Shown here: piece after piece, positions 1 through 8,843 of the stretch
Position numbering within the stretch: position 1 is the stretch's first letter
Layout: the number at the start of each line of letters is the position of its first letter
Source of the DNA: Planctomycetaceae bacterium
Lineage (GTDB): Bacteria > Planctomycetota > Planctomycetia > Pirellulales > Pirellulaceae
Length of the DNA stretch: 46,511 bases
Assembly: GCA_015490875.1 (NCBI GenBank)
Contig: WFWZ01000079.1
Span: forward strand, 1 to 46,511
Direction: 5' to 3'
Notes under the pieces: generated by a model
Seen by the model: only the letters and a program-made list of their open reading frames with translations
The model's database searches: none
What the model was told of the DNA's origin: nothing
Position numbers and translations under genes: made by a program

Positions 1-62
1 CCCTTGGAACGCAGCCACTCCGCGACGCGAACATCCACACACGCATCGACCAAGAACCGCAT
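1..62 (-). CDS. DUF5615-type PIN-like toxin, 5' part only
   Basis: The first 20 codons are visible on the minus strand before the window edge, starting with ATG at 62. The peptide begins MRFLVDACVDVRVAEWL, the typical opening of DUF5615 PIN-like ribonuclease toxins, with an early Asp (residue 6) where the family has its first acidic active-site residue. It starts 9 bases after the stop of the DUF433 gene, the usual antitoxin-then-toxin order. The family is presumed to cut RNA; the catalytic part lies outside the window, so intactness cannot be judged. Confidence 0.7.
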   Translation of the reverse strand, partial: MRFLVDACVDVRVAEWLRSK

Positions 63-71
63 CAGGAACCT

Positions 72-293
72 CTATTTGCTTATGACCTGCTCGGTGGTCA
101 GCCAGGCAGCATACTCTAGAGCCTGTTCGATATCCTCGCGCTGTAGATCTGGATAACCTTCAAGAATCTCCTCGATCGTCGCTCCATGAGCGATTTGCTG
201 GACGATCAACGAGACCGGAATGCGCATTCCGCGGATACACGCGCGTCCACCCATGATGCGTGGGTCGAAAGTAATACGGTCGAATGTGTTCAT
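72..293 (-). CDS. DUF433 family antitoxin
   Basis: A 73-residue protein with the compact DUF433 fold pattern: an N-terminal strand with FDPRIMGGRACIRGMRI, then a winged-helix-like part (IEEILEGYPDLQREDIEQAL) and a short tail. DUF433 proteins pair with DUF5615 PIN-like toxins and are thought to neutralise them and to bind their own promoter. The start was set at ATG 293, preceded by GAGG, rather than at a longer in-frame option, because family members begin 6-8 residues before the FDP motif. The toxin gene follows 9 bases downstream, so the two are probably co-transcribed. Confidence 0.85.
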   Translation of the reverse strand: MNTFDRITFDPRIMGGRACIRGMRIPVSLIVQQIAHGATIEEILEGYPDLQREDIEQALEYAAWLTTEQVISK

Positions 294-656
294 CCCCCGC
301 CTCACTGGTTCAACAACATTGTCGATTCCGTGCAACGAGATCCCCTTTGATCGTTTTTAGCACTCACGGAAACGGAAACCACGCGGGAGCCGACGGTGGA
401 CTTCACCTCGTTGGCGTCGCCCGACGGTTTGGTACGGTCTTCCCGAGAGACGCCTCTCTTCTGTTCTGACACGAGCAGGTATCACCGTCGCTCCACATGG
501 GTATGTCATTGTAGCATTCGCCGGCGGATTCGGAACAACCGGTGCTTCGATACTACCAGTTGTTGTCGGGGGTTTGCTTGCGCGGTAGGCTGCTGGCGCA
601 GCGGTTCGTCGGACGCAAGTGCAAGGATTGGCAAAAGGGGCGAGTGGGAGAAACGC
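294..656. other. intergenic region without a supported gene
   Basis: This stretch separates the divergent DUF433 and creatininase-like genes. Open frames run through it, including an in-frame extension of the hydrolase, but their translations are Ser/Arg/Cys-rich and resemble no family I know. No convincing -35/-10 pair, hairpin or repeat was seen. Confidence 0.5.
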
Positions 657-1394
657 ATGAACGATCGGGACATGTCAGGCTCAATCAGCGTCGAGCTTTC
701 GAAGTGGACGCGCCGCGAGTTTCGCGAGCGCATGGCTGGCGGTTCGGTCCAGGCCGCCCTCTTGCCCGTTGCGGCGATCGAGCAGCACCTCGAGCATTTG
801 GCGATGGAGCATGACTGGCGGAGCACACACTGGGTGGCCTGTCGCGTCGCCGAGCGTCTGGCGCCGCGTGTCGTCGTCGCACCAGCGTGCATGGTGGGCG
901 TGAGCGAGCATCACATGAAACATCCGGGGACGCTCACGCTGCAACCAGGTACCTTTCTGAACGTCCTGGCCGATCTGATCGACAGTCTGGTGCGTGCCGG
1001 GTTCGATCATGTCCTGGTGCTCAACGGCCATGGCGGAAACATCGCTCCAGTCGAGGGAACCTGGGAGCAGTTTCTCCGGATGTTTCCCGTCAATTTGCAC
1101 TTCTTGTCGTATTGGGACGTTCTTACAAAAGAAGACGCCCAAGAAGTGCTCGAGGGAGGAAGCGACGCCTTACCGGGACATGCGCAGGAGTTCGAAACCT
1201 CTCTTGCGCTCGCGCACTTTCCGGAGAACGTAAGGAAGGCGGCTCTTGCCGATCAGCTAGACACATCTCCGTCACTGGCTTCTGAAGAGAAGGGCCGTGT
1301 GCTTGGCGAACGCATCGTCACTCGCGTCGCCGAGTATGTTCGCGACATGATCGAAGGAAGACGGACGGTGGAGACCCCGCCATTTTTTCCTTGA
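657..1394 (+). CDS. creatininase-family amidohydrolase
   Basis: A 245-residue protein of the creatininase fold (PF02633), which includes creatinine amidohydrolase, MftE and other metal-dependent amidases. The first metal-binding block keeps the family spacing: E42-x-H44 and D53 (IEQH...HD). The NGHGGN motif is at 123-128 and GHAQEFETS at 174-182. The substrate is unknown; no mycofactocin gene is nearby and the loop after H44 departs from the usual HGPHLPL. The start at ATG 657 has GGGAG eight bases upstream; the longer open frame upstream has no family similarity. It stands alone, with a Tat-exported protein gene 167 bases downstream. Confidence 0.8.
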   Translation: MNDRDMSGSISVELSKWTRREFRERMAGGSVQAALLPVAAIEQHLEHLAMEHDWRSTHWVACRVAERLAPRVVVAPACMVGVSEHHMKHPGTLTLQPGTFLNVLADLIDSLVRAGFDHVLVLNGHGGNIAPVEGTWEQFLRMFPVNLHFLSYWDVLTKEDAQEVLEGGSDALPGHAQEFETSLALAHFPENVRKAALADQLDTSPSLASEEKGRVLGERIVTRVAEYVRDMIEGRRTVETPPFFP

Positions 1395-1447
1395 CGCGGG
1401 CGGGGACTAGCGAGTTTTTGCCACACGGTCGCACGGCGGACGTTTTG

Positions 1448-1458
1448 TGCTATACAAT
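1448..1458 (+). promoter_or_regulatory. candidate extended -10 promoter element
   Basis: The bases TGC-TATACAAT lie in the gap before the Tat-signal protein gene, about 104 bases before its ATG. The TGC just before the hexamer fits an extended -10 box. No good -35 is seen at 16-18 bases. The same TGC-TAtAaT form recurs before other genes in the window. Confidence 0.4.
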
Positions 1459-1561
1459 GGAAGCCGGAACGAGGCTGAGCGCGGTGCTGGGTGGATCGCC
1501 TCTACTCGTTTCTATCCCTTGGCCATTTCCTGCCCAACGATTCGTTCCGAGGTCCGTTTCG

Positions 1562-2908
1562 ATGTCATCTCGCCCGTGGAATCGTCGTGACTGGCTGCGC
1601 GCGGCTGGCGGCGCTTTGATGAGTGGAACATCCCTCGTTGGTCGTGCCGCCGCCGATGAAAATCGCACTCGTCGGTTGAAGGTCGCCGCTGTAATGACGA
1701 CCTGCTTCTATCGCAGTCATGCTCATGTGATCCTCGAGAACTTCCTCAACCCCTACTGGTTCAACGGACGCGTGATCGACCCGGGGATGGATGTTGTCAG
1801 CTTCTATGTCGATCAGTTCCCCGAAAACGACATGGCGCGTCGGATCGCCAGAGAATTTTCGATTCCCATCTATCCGACGATCTCGCAAGCGTTGACACTC
1901 GGCACCGGAAGCCTCGCTGTCGACGCCGTCCTCTCGATCGGCGAACACGGCAATTATCCCGTCAATGACAAGGGGCAGCGGATGTATCCGCGAAAACGAT
2001 TCTTTGATGAGATCGTCGCCGCGTTTCGCAAGAGTGGCCGGACAGCGCCCGTCTTCAATGACAAACATTTGTCCTATCGATGGGATTGGGCGAAGGAGAT
2101 GGTCGATACGGCCCGGCAGATGGGGATTCCGCTGATGGCGGGCAGCTCGGTGCCGCTGGCTCAGCGTCGCCCGCCGCTCGAGTTGCCACCGCAAGCCGCG
2201 ATCACCGACGCCGTGTCGATTCATGGAGGGGGCGTCGAGTCGTATGACTTCCACGGCCTGGAGGTACTCCAATCGATCGTGGAGGCTCGCCAAGGAGGCG
2301 AATCGGGCGTCGTGCGCCTGCGATTCCTCGACTTCGATGCTTTGTGGGAGGCCGCCGATCGCGGCGACTGGTCGGTCGACTTGGCAAAGCGAGCCATGCA
2401 GGCCGAGTTGGGAACCGATCACGAACTGGTGCGGTGCTTCGACCGGCGGGGACGCGACCACGGAGGCAATCCGGTCGCCATGCACGGAATCCTGTTGCGG
2501 TATGCGGACGGTTTTCGAGCGACAATGTTGAAGGTAGGCGAGAGCGGCATTCGGTGGAACTTCGCCTGCCGCGTCGCCGGCGAGAAGGACGCTCGGGCCA
2601 CCAGTTTCTACGTCGGCCCGTGGAACAACCGGAATCTCTTCAAGGCACTTTCGCACGCCATTCAGACGCATTTCCGCCGGCGCGCGGCTCCCTATCCGGT
2701 CGAACGGACGTTGCTGGTCAGCGGTATCTTGGACGCCGCCATGGATTCGCGCGTCCAGTCCGGCAAATGGCTGGAGACTCCGCATCTGGCGTGGCGGTAT
2801 GCGCCCAAGGATTTCCGGGCCATGCGGGAGATGGGAGCGACTTGGAAACGGATTCCTCCAGGGACGCCTGAACCTCGGTGGCTCGATCACGCCGACTTCC
2901 ACCGCTGA
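1562..2908 (+). CDS. Tat-exported protein of unknown function
   Basis: A 448-residue protein starting at ATG 1562 with a twin-arginine signal (NRRDWLRAAGG, then a hydrophobic stretch and an Ala-rich cleavage region near residue 30). The mature part begins with VAAVMTTCFYRSHAH and includes VFNDKHLSYRWDWAKEMV; the pattern recalls oxidoreductase-like planctomycete proteins, but I see no clear Rossmann glycine motif and cannot assign a reaction. Tat signals usually mark proteins that fold, often with a cofactor, before export to the periplasm. Two tatA-type genes follow directly, which agrees with this export route. Five hundred codons are open in frame, but the N-terminal 57 before this ATG have no signal character. 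Confidence 0.7.
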   Translation: MSSRPWNRRDWLRAAGGALMSGTSLVGRAAADENRTRRLKVAAVMTTCFYRSHAHVILENFLNPYWFNGRVIDPGMDVVSFYVDQFPENDMARRIAREFSIPIYPTISQALTLGTGSLAVDAVLSIGEHGNYPVNDKGQRMYPRKRFFDEIVAAFRKSGRTAPVFNDKHLSYRWDWAKEMVDTARQMGIPLMAGSSVPLAQRRPPLELPPQAAITDAVSIHGGGVESYDFHGLEVLQSIVEARQGGESGVVRLRFLDFDALWEAADRGDWSVDLAKRAMQAELGTDHELVRCFDRRGRDHGGNPVAMHGILLRYADGFRATMLKVGESGIRWNFACRVAGEKDARATSFYVGPWNNRNLFKALSHAIQTHFRRRAAPYPVERTLLVSGILDAAMDSRVQSGKWLETPHLAWRYAPKDFRAMREMGATWKRIPPGTPEPRWLDHADFHR

Positions 2909-3205
2909 ATCGCGCCTCGCGGACTCGCCGAGGACCCACCCCAGCGGGGGGAGGATTTGACAGTGGAGCAGTCGGCGGCAAGAATGGATGGGAGATGGGA
3001 GCTTCCCTAGAGGGGCTTCTACCGCAAAAGCTGGCTCTGGTAGCACCCTGTACCTTGGGGTGGCCCACCCGCTTTCGCCACTGGTCGCGGTCCTTTCCCC
3101 AGTTGGGTCTTTGCCGCCGTCCGGCCGTCCGTTGGGATCGGAATGACGGGCACCCGGTTTGCGGCTGGGACATTGGTGACACCTTCTTTGTGCGAGAGCG
3201 ATTTC
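2909..3205. other. intergenic gap before tatA
   Basis: About 300 bases between the Tat-exported protein and the first tatA. It contains a short imperfect hairpin (CCTCG...CGAGG) just after the stop and a CACCC...GGGTG pair near 3050, neither followed by a T-run. No gene was recognised. Confidence 0.4.
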
Positions 3206-3430
3206 ATGTTTGCTTCACCGTTGCTGGCGTTTTGGTCGCCCGGCCCCATGGAGTTGTTGATCGTGGGCGTGGTGGTCTTGTTGCTGTTCGGCAATCGACT
3301 GCCAAGCGTGATGCGGTCGCTGGGTCGGGGCGTTGTCGAGTTCAAGCATGGCTTGTCGGGCATCGATGATGCTCCGAGCGAGAACTCGGGCGGTTCCGGT
3401 GGCTCGAAAAGCGACTCCGACAGCGAATAG
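3206..3430 (+). CDS. tatA: TatA/E-type twin-arginine translocase subunit
   Basis: A 74-residue protein with the TatA plan: a short N-terminus (MFASPLLAFWSPGPMELLIV), one transmembrane helix (ELLIVGVVVLLLFG), an FGNRLP hinge, an amphipathic helix (VMRSLGRGVVEFKHGL) and a polar Ser/Asp/Gly tail. TatA multimers form the protein-conducting part of the Tat pathway in the inner membrane, together with TatC, which is not in the window. The start was placed at ATG 3206; a shorter start at 3248 (MELLIV) is possible. A second TatA-like gene lies 15 bases downstream, so both are likely co-transcribed. Confidence 0.88.
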   Translation: MFASPLLAFWSPGPMELLIVGVVVLLLFGNRLPSVMRSLGRGVVEFKHGLSGIDDAPSENSGGSGGSKSDSDSE

Positions 3431-3445
3431 TCCGGAGGTCCCGCC

Positions 3446-3739
3446 ATGCTGGGTATGCTGGGAATGGGTCCGACGGAGCTGGTGATCGTCGGCATCGTGG
3501 CGGTATTGCTCTTTGGCAGCAAGCTGCCCGAGGTGGCGCGATCGCTGGGAGCCAGTTATCGACAGTTCCGCGAGGGCCTTTCTGAGCTGCAGTCTCAGGT
3601 GCAATTCGACGTCCACACACCTCCTCCCTCGCCGGCCTCGTCGCCGACGACCTCGGATGACGACGAGGAAGACTACACGGAGCCGGCGGCGCCCAAGTTC
3701 GAACCTCCTCCAGCCGAGAACAGCGACGCCAACTGCTGA
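3446..3739 (+). CDS. second TatA/B-like translocase subunit
   Basis: A 97-residue TatA/B-family protein: N-terminal helix with GPTELVIVGIVAVLLFG, an FGSKLPEVARSLG hinge and amphipathic helix, then RQFREGL and a long Pro/Ser/Asp-rich acidic tail. It is a divergent paralogue of the gene 15 bases upstream. The longer tail could mean a TatB-like role, but the helix reads as TatA, and the two types cannot be told apart safely from sequence alone. The GGAGG at 3434-3438 supports the start at 3446. It probably serves export of Tat substrates such as the protein encoded at 1562-2908. Confidence 0.85.
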   Translation: MLGMLGMGPTELVIVGIVAVLLFGSKLPEVARSLGASYRQFREGLSELQSQVQFDVHTPPPSPASSPTTSDDDEEDYTEPAAPKFEPPPAENSDANC

Positions 3740-3763
3740 CCCCCCCACGCGGCGTACCTGCGT

Positions 3764-3772
3764 TGCTATAAT
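3764..3772 (+). promoter_or_regulatory. extended -10 promoter element (TGC-TATAAT)
   Basis: A consensus TATAAT at 3767-3772 preceded by TGC, lying between the tatA pair and the first DUF1559-derived gene, 78 bases before its ATG. No clear -35 hexamer is present, which is usual for extended -10 promoters. Confidence 0.55.
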
Positions 3773-3850
3773 GAGCCGGTCGGGATGGGGACCTCGTCGC
3801 CCCTTCGGTCTGGTCTCGTCGCACTACGCGGGCAGCGCAGAGGATTGGTA

Positions 3851-6322
3851 ATGCTGTCATCGCATCTTTTTCCGTGGGTCATTGCGTGGATCTATCTCAG
3901 CGGTGGCCCTGCGTCCGTCGCTCCAGTTGGCTTCCCGCCTCGCCCGTTTGATCCCCAGATCGCGTCGTTCCTTCCGGAAGATCCGATCGTCGCATACATC
4001 CAGATGGGGACGGCCGAAGAGGATGGAGGCGAATCGAGCGAGCGTCCACTTCCAGTGTTTTCGTGGCTGCGTGAAAACGGTGGAAAACTGTTGACGCACT
4101 GGTTGGACGCGCAGTTACCCAAGGACTTGAACTCTTCGGAACGAGGCCTTCTCAATCGCTGGTTGGAGATGGCCGCCGTCATTCGGCGTTCGCCGATGGT
4201 CTTTGCCATCCATGTGCCTCGGGAAGCCGTTGCTCAGGTTCGAGGAGAGTCCATACGTCATACGGTGTGCGTCGTGAGAGCGGGTGAGGAACCAGCGCGA
4301 AAGCTTGCGCAATTGGCGGCGGAGACCGCATCGCTTCTGGGGCTGCCTTTGGCAGAGCGGACCAGCGGCGCTAGGACGATCTCGCAGGTCGACTTGACAG
4401 GCGAGGGTATGCGGTTCATCGAGTTCGGCGCATTGGGAGACCTTTTCATCTTCACGATCGGTCGTTCCGGATCCTCGTGGGATATCCTCGACCGAAAAGT
4501 GGCCAATCCCCCGGCATGGCTCAACGAGGCCCGCTCGAAGCTTGCAGTCGGTCAACCCATCAGCTACTTGCGGGTCAATCATGGCGCCGCGGGAGCTCTC
4601 CAGCTGCCCGTCATCGCAGTCTTCCTTTTCAACGTAGGGCTCAATGGACCCTACACGATCACGACGGCCACGGGCTTCGACGCCCAGGCGTTTATCGTGA
4701 AACACATGGTGATCTTTCCGGACTCGAGGCTCGGTCCGCTGGACAAAAAGAATACGGCGGCGCTCCGGCGGGAGGATCTGCAACGCCTTCCCGCCGACGC
4801 TCTGGTGGCGTGTGCGGTCCGTTTCGACCCGGACTCATGGAGCGAATGGATGAAAGAAGGTGGGATCCTTCAGGTTCTTCGCGATCGGGTCGAGTTGGCA
4901 TCCCTTTTTTTCCTTGACGATGAAGACGTCGCTGTCGACGAGGAGCTTTCCTGGCGCGTCGCACGGCGTGTGGCGCTCGGCGTGAAGGGACTGGCCGGCG
5001 ATGCCCAGTTCGTGTGGCACCTCGCCGAAGACGGGAAAGGGATGGACACGACGGTAGCCTTCGGCGTGGCGGATCGGGCACGGGTCGCCAAGGTGATCGA
5101 CTGGTTCGAGAAGCGAACGAATTCCGAGCTTCCGGAAGACGCGTCAATGACATGCCGGACCGAGCATGTCGAAGAGAAGGGCAGGACACTCGTCCGGTGG
5201 GTCTGGGCAGAGGAGAAGACGGCCGATCCGCAGGAGCCGCACGAGTTCTGGTCGTGCCTTACCGAAAACCGGCTCGTCTTTGCAAGCAGCCGGGCAAAGC
5301 TGACTCAGGTCCTCGAGGGCCAGATGCAGCCGACGGTGGCCGACGATCCTTCCATGGGCGCGCTTCTCGAGCGCCGTCCGTTTGCCCTGGTCTATGTCCC
5401 TCTTCCGCGAATCCTCCAGCGCGTTCGACATCAGATTCCCCATGTGGCCGGGCTGTTGGAAGCGTGGGATCAGAAGCCGCTGGCCGAGGCAGTACGGAAT
5501 CTCGAAAAAAACATGCCGGACCCGAAATCCCTTTCGACCACGACGATCGCCGCCTTCCGTCACGACGACGGCGTTCTCATCGAGCGGCACATGGCGGTGC
5601 CCGGTCTGACGGAACTTGCCTTGCTGGGAACCCGGTTGCCGAACCGCTATCCGGACATCGCCGAAACGCGACAACAGTTCCTCGTGGGGCAATCTGTCGG
5701 CCACCTCTGGACGCTCATGCGGGGGTTACTACAGATTCGGCAAAAGCAGAACGCGTTTCCCTCGCTATACAGCATCGATGCGAGTGGACGCCCCTTGCTG
5801 AGCTGGCGCGTCCACCTTCTTCCAGCGATCGGTTTTCAAGAACTCTATGATCGATTCCATTTGGACGAGCCGTGGGACAGTCCGCACAACAAGAAACTGA
5901 TCGAGGCCATGCCGGACGTGTTTCGTTCGCCCGGAAACCCCACGCCCAAAGGCAAGACTCCTTACCTGGCTGTCAAGATCGAAAAAGGAGTCTGGACCGT
6001 GCCGGGCGAGAACAAGAAAGAAGAAGACAGCGGCGATCCCGATGAAAATCCTTTCCACTCCAACGAACACAAGACGATCTGCCTCATCGAGGTGGCAGCT
6101 CGAGATAGCGTGATCTGGACCAAACCCGATGACTTGGAGGTCGACGCGAAGCATCCCAAGTCCGCTCTCTCGAGTCCCTATGAGACTTCCGTGCTGGCAG
6201 CCATGTTGTGTGGCAACCTCACGCGGTTGCCGCTCGACCTTACCGACGACCAGTGGCGTCTCTTGATGCAAAACACGGACAAATCGGAACTGAAAGGGGT
6301 CAACCTTTCCCATGGGTGGTAG
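3851..6322 (+). CDS. DUF1559-derived large exported protein, copy 1
   Basis: An 823-residue protein with a signal peptide (hydrophobic stretch LFPWVIAWIYLSGG). Its C-terminal part, about residues 615-690, carries the DUF1559 hallmarks NAFPSLYSIDASGRPLLSWR and FHLDEPWDSPHNKKL. DUF1559 proteins usually begin with a type IV pilin-like N-terminus, absent here. The terminal loop that normally reads as an aDGS turn is LCGNLTRLP, so the usual Asp-Gly is lost. The middle 550 residues have no family I recognise but align in layout with the next gene. The start at ATG 3851 has GAGG upstream. It and the 828-residue neighbour look like an old tandem duplication. Confidence 0.75.
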   Translation: MLSSHLFPWVIAWIYLSGGPASVAPVGFPPRPFDPQIASFLPEDPIVAYIQMGTAEEDGGESSERPLPVFSWLRENGGKLLTHWLDAQLPKDLNSSERGLLNRWLEMAAVIRRSPMVFAIHVPREAVAQVRGESIRHTVCVVRAGEEPARKLAQLAAETASLLGLPLAERTSGARTISQVDLTGEGMRFIEFGALGDLFIFTIGRSGSSWDILDRKVANPPAWLNEARSKLAVGQPISYLRVNHGAAGALQLPVIAVFLFNVGLNGPYTITTATGFDAQAFIVKHMVIFPDSRLGPLDKKNTAALRREDLQRLPADALVACAVRFDPDSWSEWMKEGGILQVLRDRVELASLFFLDDEDVAVDEELSWRVARRVALGVKGLAGDAQFVWHLAEDGKGMDTTVAFGVADRARVAKVIDWFEKRTNSELPEDASMTCRTEHVEEKGRTLVRWVWAEEKTADPQEPHEFWSCLTENRLVFASSRAKLTQVLEGQMQPTVADDPSMGALLERRPFALVYVPLPRILQRVRHQIPHVAGLLEAWDQKPLAEAVRNLEKNMPDPKSLSTTTIAAFRHDDGVLIERHMAVPGLTELALLGTRLPNRYPDIAETRQQFLVGQSVGHLWTLMRGLLQIRQKQNAFPSLYSIDASGRPLLSWRVHLLPAIGFQELYDRFHLDEPWDSPHNKKLIEAMPDVFRSPGNPTPKGKTPYLAVKIEKGVWTVPGENKKEEDSGDPDENPFHSNEHKTICLIEVAARDSVIWTKPDDLEVDAKHPKSALSSPYETSVLAAMLCGNLTRLPLDLTDDQWRLLMQNTDKSELKGVNLSHGW

Positions 6323-6355
6323 TTGTTGACGGGGCGTCGCACGAGGAGTTTTCAC

Positions 6356-8842
6356 ATGATGGGTTTCGGCTTTTTTGTCGGTTTGATGGAGGTAGTCACC
6401 CTGCTGACGATGTCCGGAGGGCCTGCAACGGTCTTGCCGGTGGCTCTGCCTCCCCGACCGTTCGACGCCCAACTGGCGGCACTTGCGCCAGAAGATGCCA
6501 TCTACTACTACCAGCAGATGGGACGAGCGACCGAGGCGACCGAGCCTCGATCGGACCCTGAGCGAGTCTTGGCCGATCCGGCGCTGCGGGCGTATCGATC
6601 TCGCATGATGCAGTTGGGACGCACTCGCCTGCTGAAGCTCGTGGCGACAGGGGAAGGTGACGAAGAGAACGCTGAACAAGTCGGCAAGCTGATCGATTTT
6701 CTGAACGAAGTGCTTCAAAGCCCTCTGATGGTGTTCGTCAATATCGACCTTTCCATTGAGGATTTCGGCCCTGGCGGTGGAGACCCCCTGGCCAGCTACG
6801 CGCTGATTATCCGAATGACGCCAGAGCGAGCGGCAGCGGGCCATGAGTTGATCAAGACTCTCTTGGAATCCGAGGGCGTCCCGTTGGCAGCTCAACCCTT
6901 CGAAGGAGGCGTTACGAGCGACCGTGTGGCGCTGCCGGGCGAGGTCGTCGATCTGGCGCACGTCGATGATTTGCTCATCGTAGCCGGTGGTGAAGAGACG
7001 TTGAAAGAAATCCTCGAGCGGCGCCGACAAGGGGCTCAACCTCCAAGCTGGCTCAGCCGGGCTCGCGCAGACAGTCACATCGAGCGTCCCAACAGTATCT
7101 TCGTCTTTCGGTCTGCTCCAATTCTGAAGGTGTTCCAAGAAGTTGGAGTCGGCGGCGTGTTTGCGGGATGGGGAATCGCGAACCTCGAGACCATTGAATC
7201 AGTGAGTGGGATCGACGGAGAGGATTTTGCCGTACACCGTCGGCTCCGTTTTGGCGGCCCCATCCAAGGGTTGATGGCGTCAGTGTCCGACCGGCCATTG
7301 GACGCATCCGACCTGGCTGTCATTCCCTCGGATGCTCTCGCCGCACTCGCCCTGCGAACGCAGCCGAAAGAGCTGGTCGACGATTTCGTCCAGGCCGTCG
7401 TGGTGGGCGTTCCCTTCGGGGTTCCCCAAGACCCCTTCGAAATGATGAAAGACGCGATCGGTTTTCATTTGCGAGACGACTTGATGGCGGCGCTTTCAGG
7501 CGACTTGCAACTGGTCGTCTTCGCGCCGGGCGACGATCGGCGGCTTCCCGACGCCCAGATCACCGTCGGTGTGCGCGACGCGAAGAAACTCGAGAAAGTC
7601 GTAAAGATCCTCGAGTCCTTCCTCGAGGAGAATCGTCCGCCGGATGAGGATGCGCAATTCGCCATGGTTCGGACAAAGCACGGCGATGTCAAGATCGTGG
7701 GTATCGAACAGAAAGACGTCGAGGCAGACGAGGAAACGGACTCGCCGAAACTGCTCTGGAGCTGCTATTGGGCGTTGACGTCTGACCGGTTTGTCATGGC
7801 GACATCCGTGGAACGCATGAAGGCGTTCTTGGACAAGCCGCTCCCGGACCAGCCGATCACGAGGCGTCCGGAGATCGGCAAAGCCATGAAGAAGAAGCCG
7901 TTTGTTCTCCTGCATGTCGACACGCCTCGAGCACTTCGCAAGGCGAAGGAACCAATGAAAAAACTGCTTCTGCTGGCCGAAGATGCACTCAGCTCGGAAT
8001 CTGGCGAGGCACTGGGATCGCTTCCGTGGGACTCGTGGATCGAAAAGACACAGCCCACGACGATGGCATTCTATCGGACCGAACAGGCGATTGTGGCCGA
8101 AACGAGAGAATCGCTGCCGGCGATCGGAGCCGCCGCCTTGACGCTCTCTCTCTCGTCCACGCTGGTGCCGACGGTCGAGCAAGCGCGCCGCGCCGCCCGG
8201 CGTGCCGCCGATTTGAACCATGCCCGTATGTTGATGCTGGCGCTCCACGCGTATCATGACACCTATCAGGCATTCCCACCTCCTTACTCCGTCGACAAGG
8301 AGGGCAAGCCGCTCTTGAGCTGGCGGGTCCATCTGCTTCCTTACCTCGGCGAGAACGAGTTGTACGACGAGTTTCACTTCGACGAACCGTGGGACAGCGA
8401 GCACAATAAGAAGCTGATCGAGAAGATGCCCGACGTTTTCGCTTCACAATATGACGGAGCCGAAAACGGAAAGACCGTCTATTTGGCGATTCGCACCGAA
8501 GATGCCGTTCTGGCGGCACCGAAGACCGCTCGGCAGCTCCAGGCGGCTCGGCGCGGAATGGGCGTTGCCATTGATGACATTAAAGACGGCACATCGAACA
8601 CAATCGTCTTTGTTGAAGTAGCTCCGAAAAAAGCGGTCATCTGGACGAAGCCGGAAGATCTCGACATCGACCCCAAGAACCCCACCCAGTCGTTCTCAAG
8701 CCCCTACGGGAATCGCATCCTAGCGGGCTTCGCCGATGGGAGCTGCCGATTTCTGCCGCGAAAGCTTCCGGCTCAGACGTGGCTGCGATTGTTCCAAAAG
8801 TCGGATGGCGAGGCCGTCCCATGGGACGAGATTGACCCATGA
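6356..8842 (+). CDS. DUF1559-derived large exported protein, copy 2
   Basis: An 828-residue paralogue of the preceding gene, 33 bases downstream, with a strong GAGGAG ribosome site before ATG 6356. It opens with a hydrophobic signal and then SGGPATVLPVALPPRPFD, nearly the same as copy 1 (SGGPASVAPVGFPPRPFD). The C-terminal DUF1559 part (from about residue 619) keeps LALHAYHDTYQAFPPPYS, LLSWRVHLLPYLGE, FDEPWDSEHNKKL, IKDGTSNTIVFVEV and the closing FADGSCRFLP. It is thus closer to the family than copy 1. The long N-terminal region is of unknown role; export to the periplasm or cell surface is inferred from the signal. Confidence 0.77.
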   Translation: MMGFGFFVGLMEVVTLLTMSGGPATVLPVALPPRPFDAQLAALAPEDAIYYYQQMGRATEATEPRSDPERVLADPALRAYRSRMMQLGRTRLLKLVATGEGDEENAEQVGKLIDFLNEVLQSPLMVFVNIDLSIEDFGPGGGDPLASYALIIRMTPERAAAGHELIKTLLESEGVPLAAQPFEGGVTSDRVALPGEVVDLAHVDDLLIVAGGEETLKEILERRRQGAQPPSWLSRARADSHIERPNSIFVFRSAPILKVFQEVGVGGVFAGWGIANLETIESVSGIDGEDFAVHRRLRFGGPIQGLMASVSDRPLDASDLAVIPSDALAALALRTQPKELVDDFVQAVVVGVPFGVPQDPFEMMKDAIGFHLRDDLMAALSGDLQLVVFAPGDDRRLPDAQITVGVRDAKKLEKVVKILESFLEENRPPDEDAQFAMVRTKHGDVKIVGIEQKDVEADEETDSPKLLWSCYWALTSDRFVMATSVERMKAFLDKPLPDQPITRRPEIGKAMKKKPFVLLHVDTPRALRKAKEPMKKLLLLAEDALSSESGEALGSLPWDSWIEKTQPTTMAFYRTEQAIVAETRESLPAIGAAALTLSLSSTLVPTVEQARRAARRAADLNHARMLMLALHAYHDTYQAFPPPYSVDKEGKPLLSWRVHLLPYLGENELYDEFHFDEPWDSEHNKKLIEKMPDVFASQYDGAENGKTVYLAIRTEDAVLAAPKTARQLQAARRGMGVAIDDIKDGTSNTIVFVEVAPKKAVIWTKPEDLDIDPKNPTQSFSSPYGNRILAGFADGSCRFLPRKLPAQTWLRLFQKSDGEAVPWDEIDP

Positions 8843-8843
8843 C

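Noticed and set aside
396..656. Upstream extension of the creatininase-like frame
   Set aside because: The extra 87 codons have no signal or family pattern, and ATG 657 has a good ribosome site.
1565..3046. 493-codon minus-strand frame
   Set aside because: It lies antisense to the Tat-signal protein; its translation has no family features, and long antisense frames are common at this GC content.
5765..7138. 457-codon minus-strand frame across the DUF1559-derived genes
   Set aside because: It is antisense to two well-supported genes and its translation has no domain pattern.
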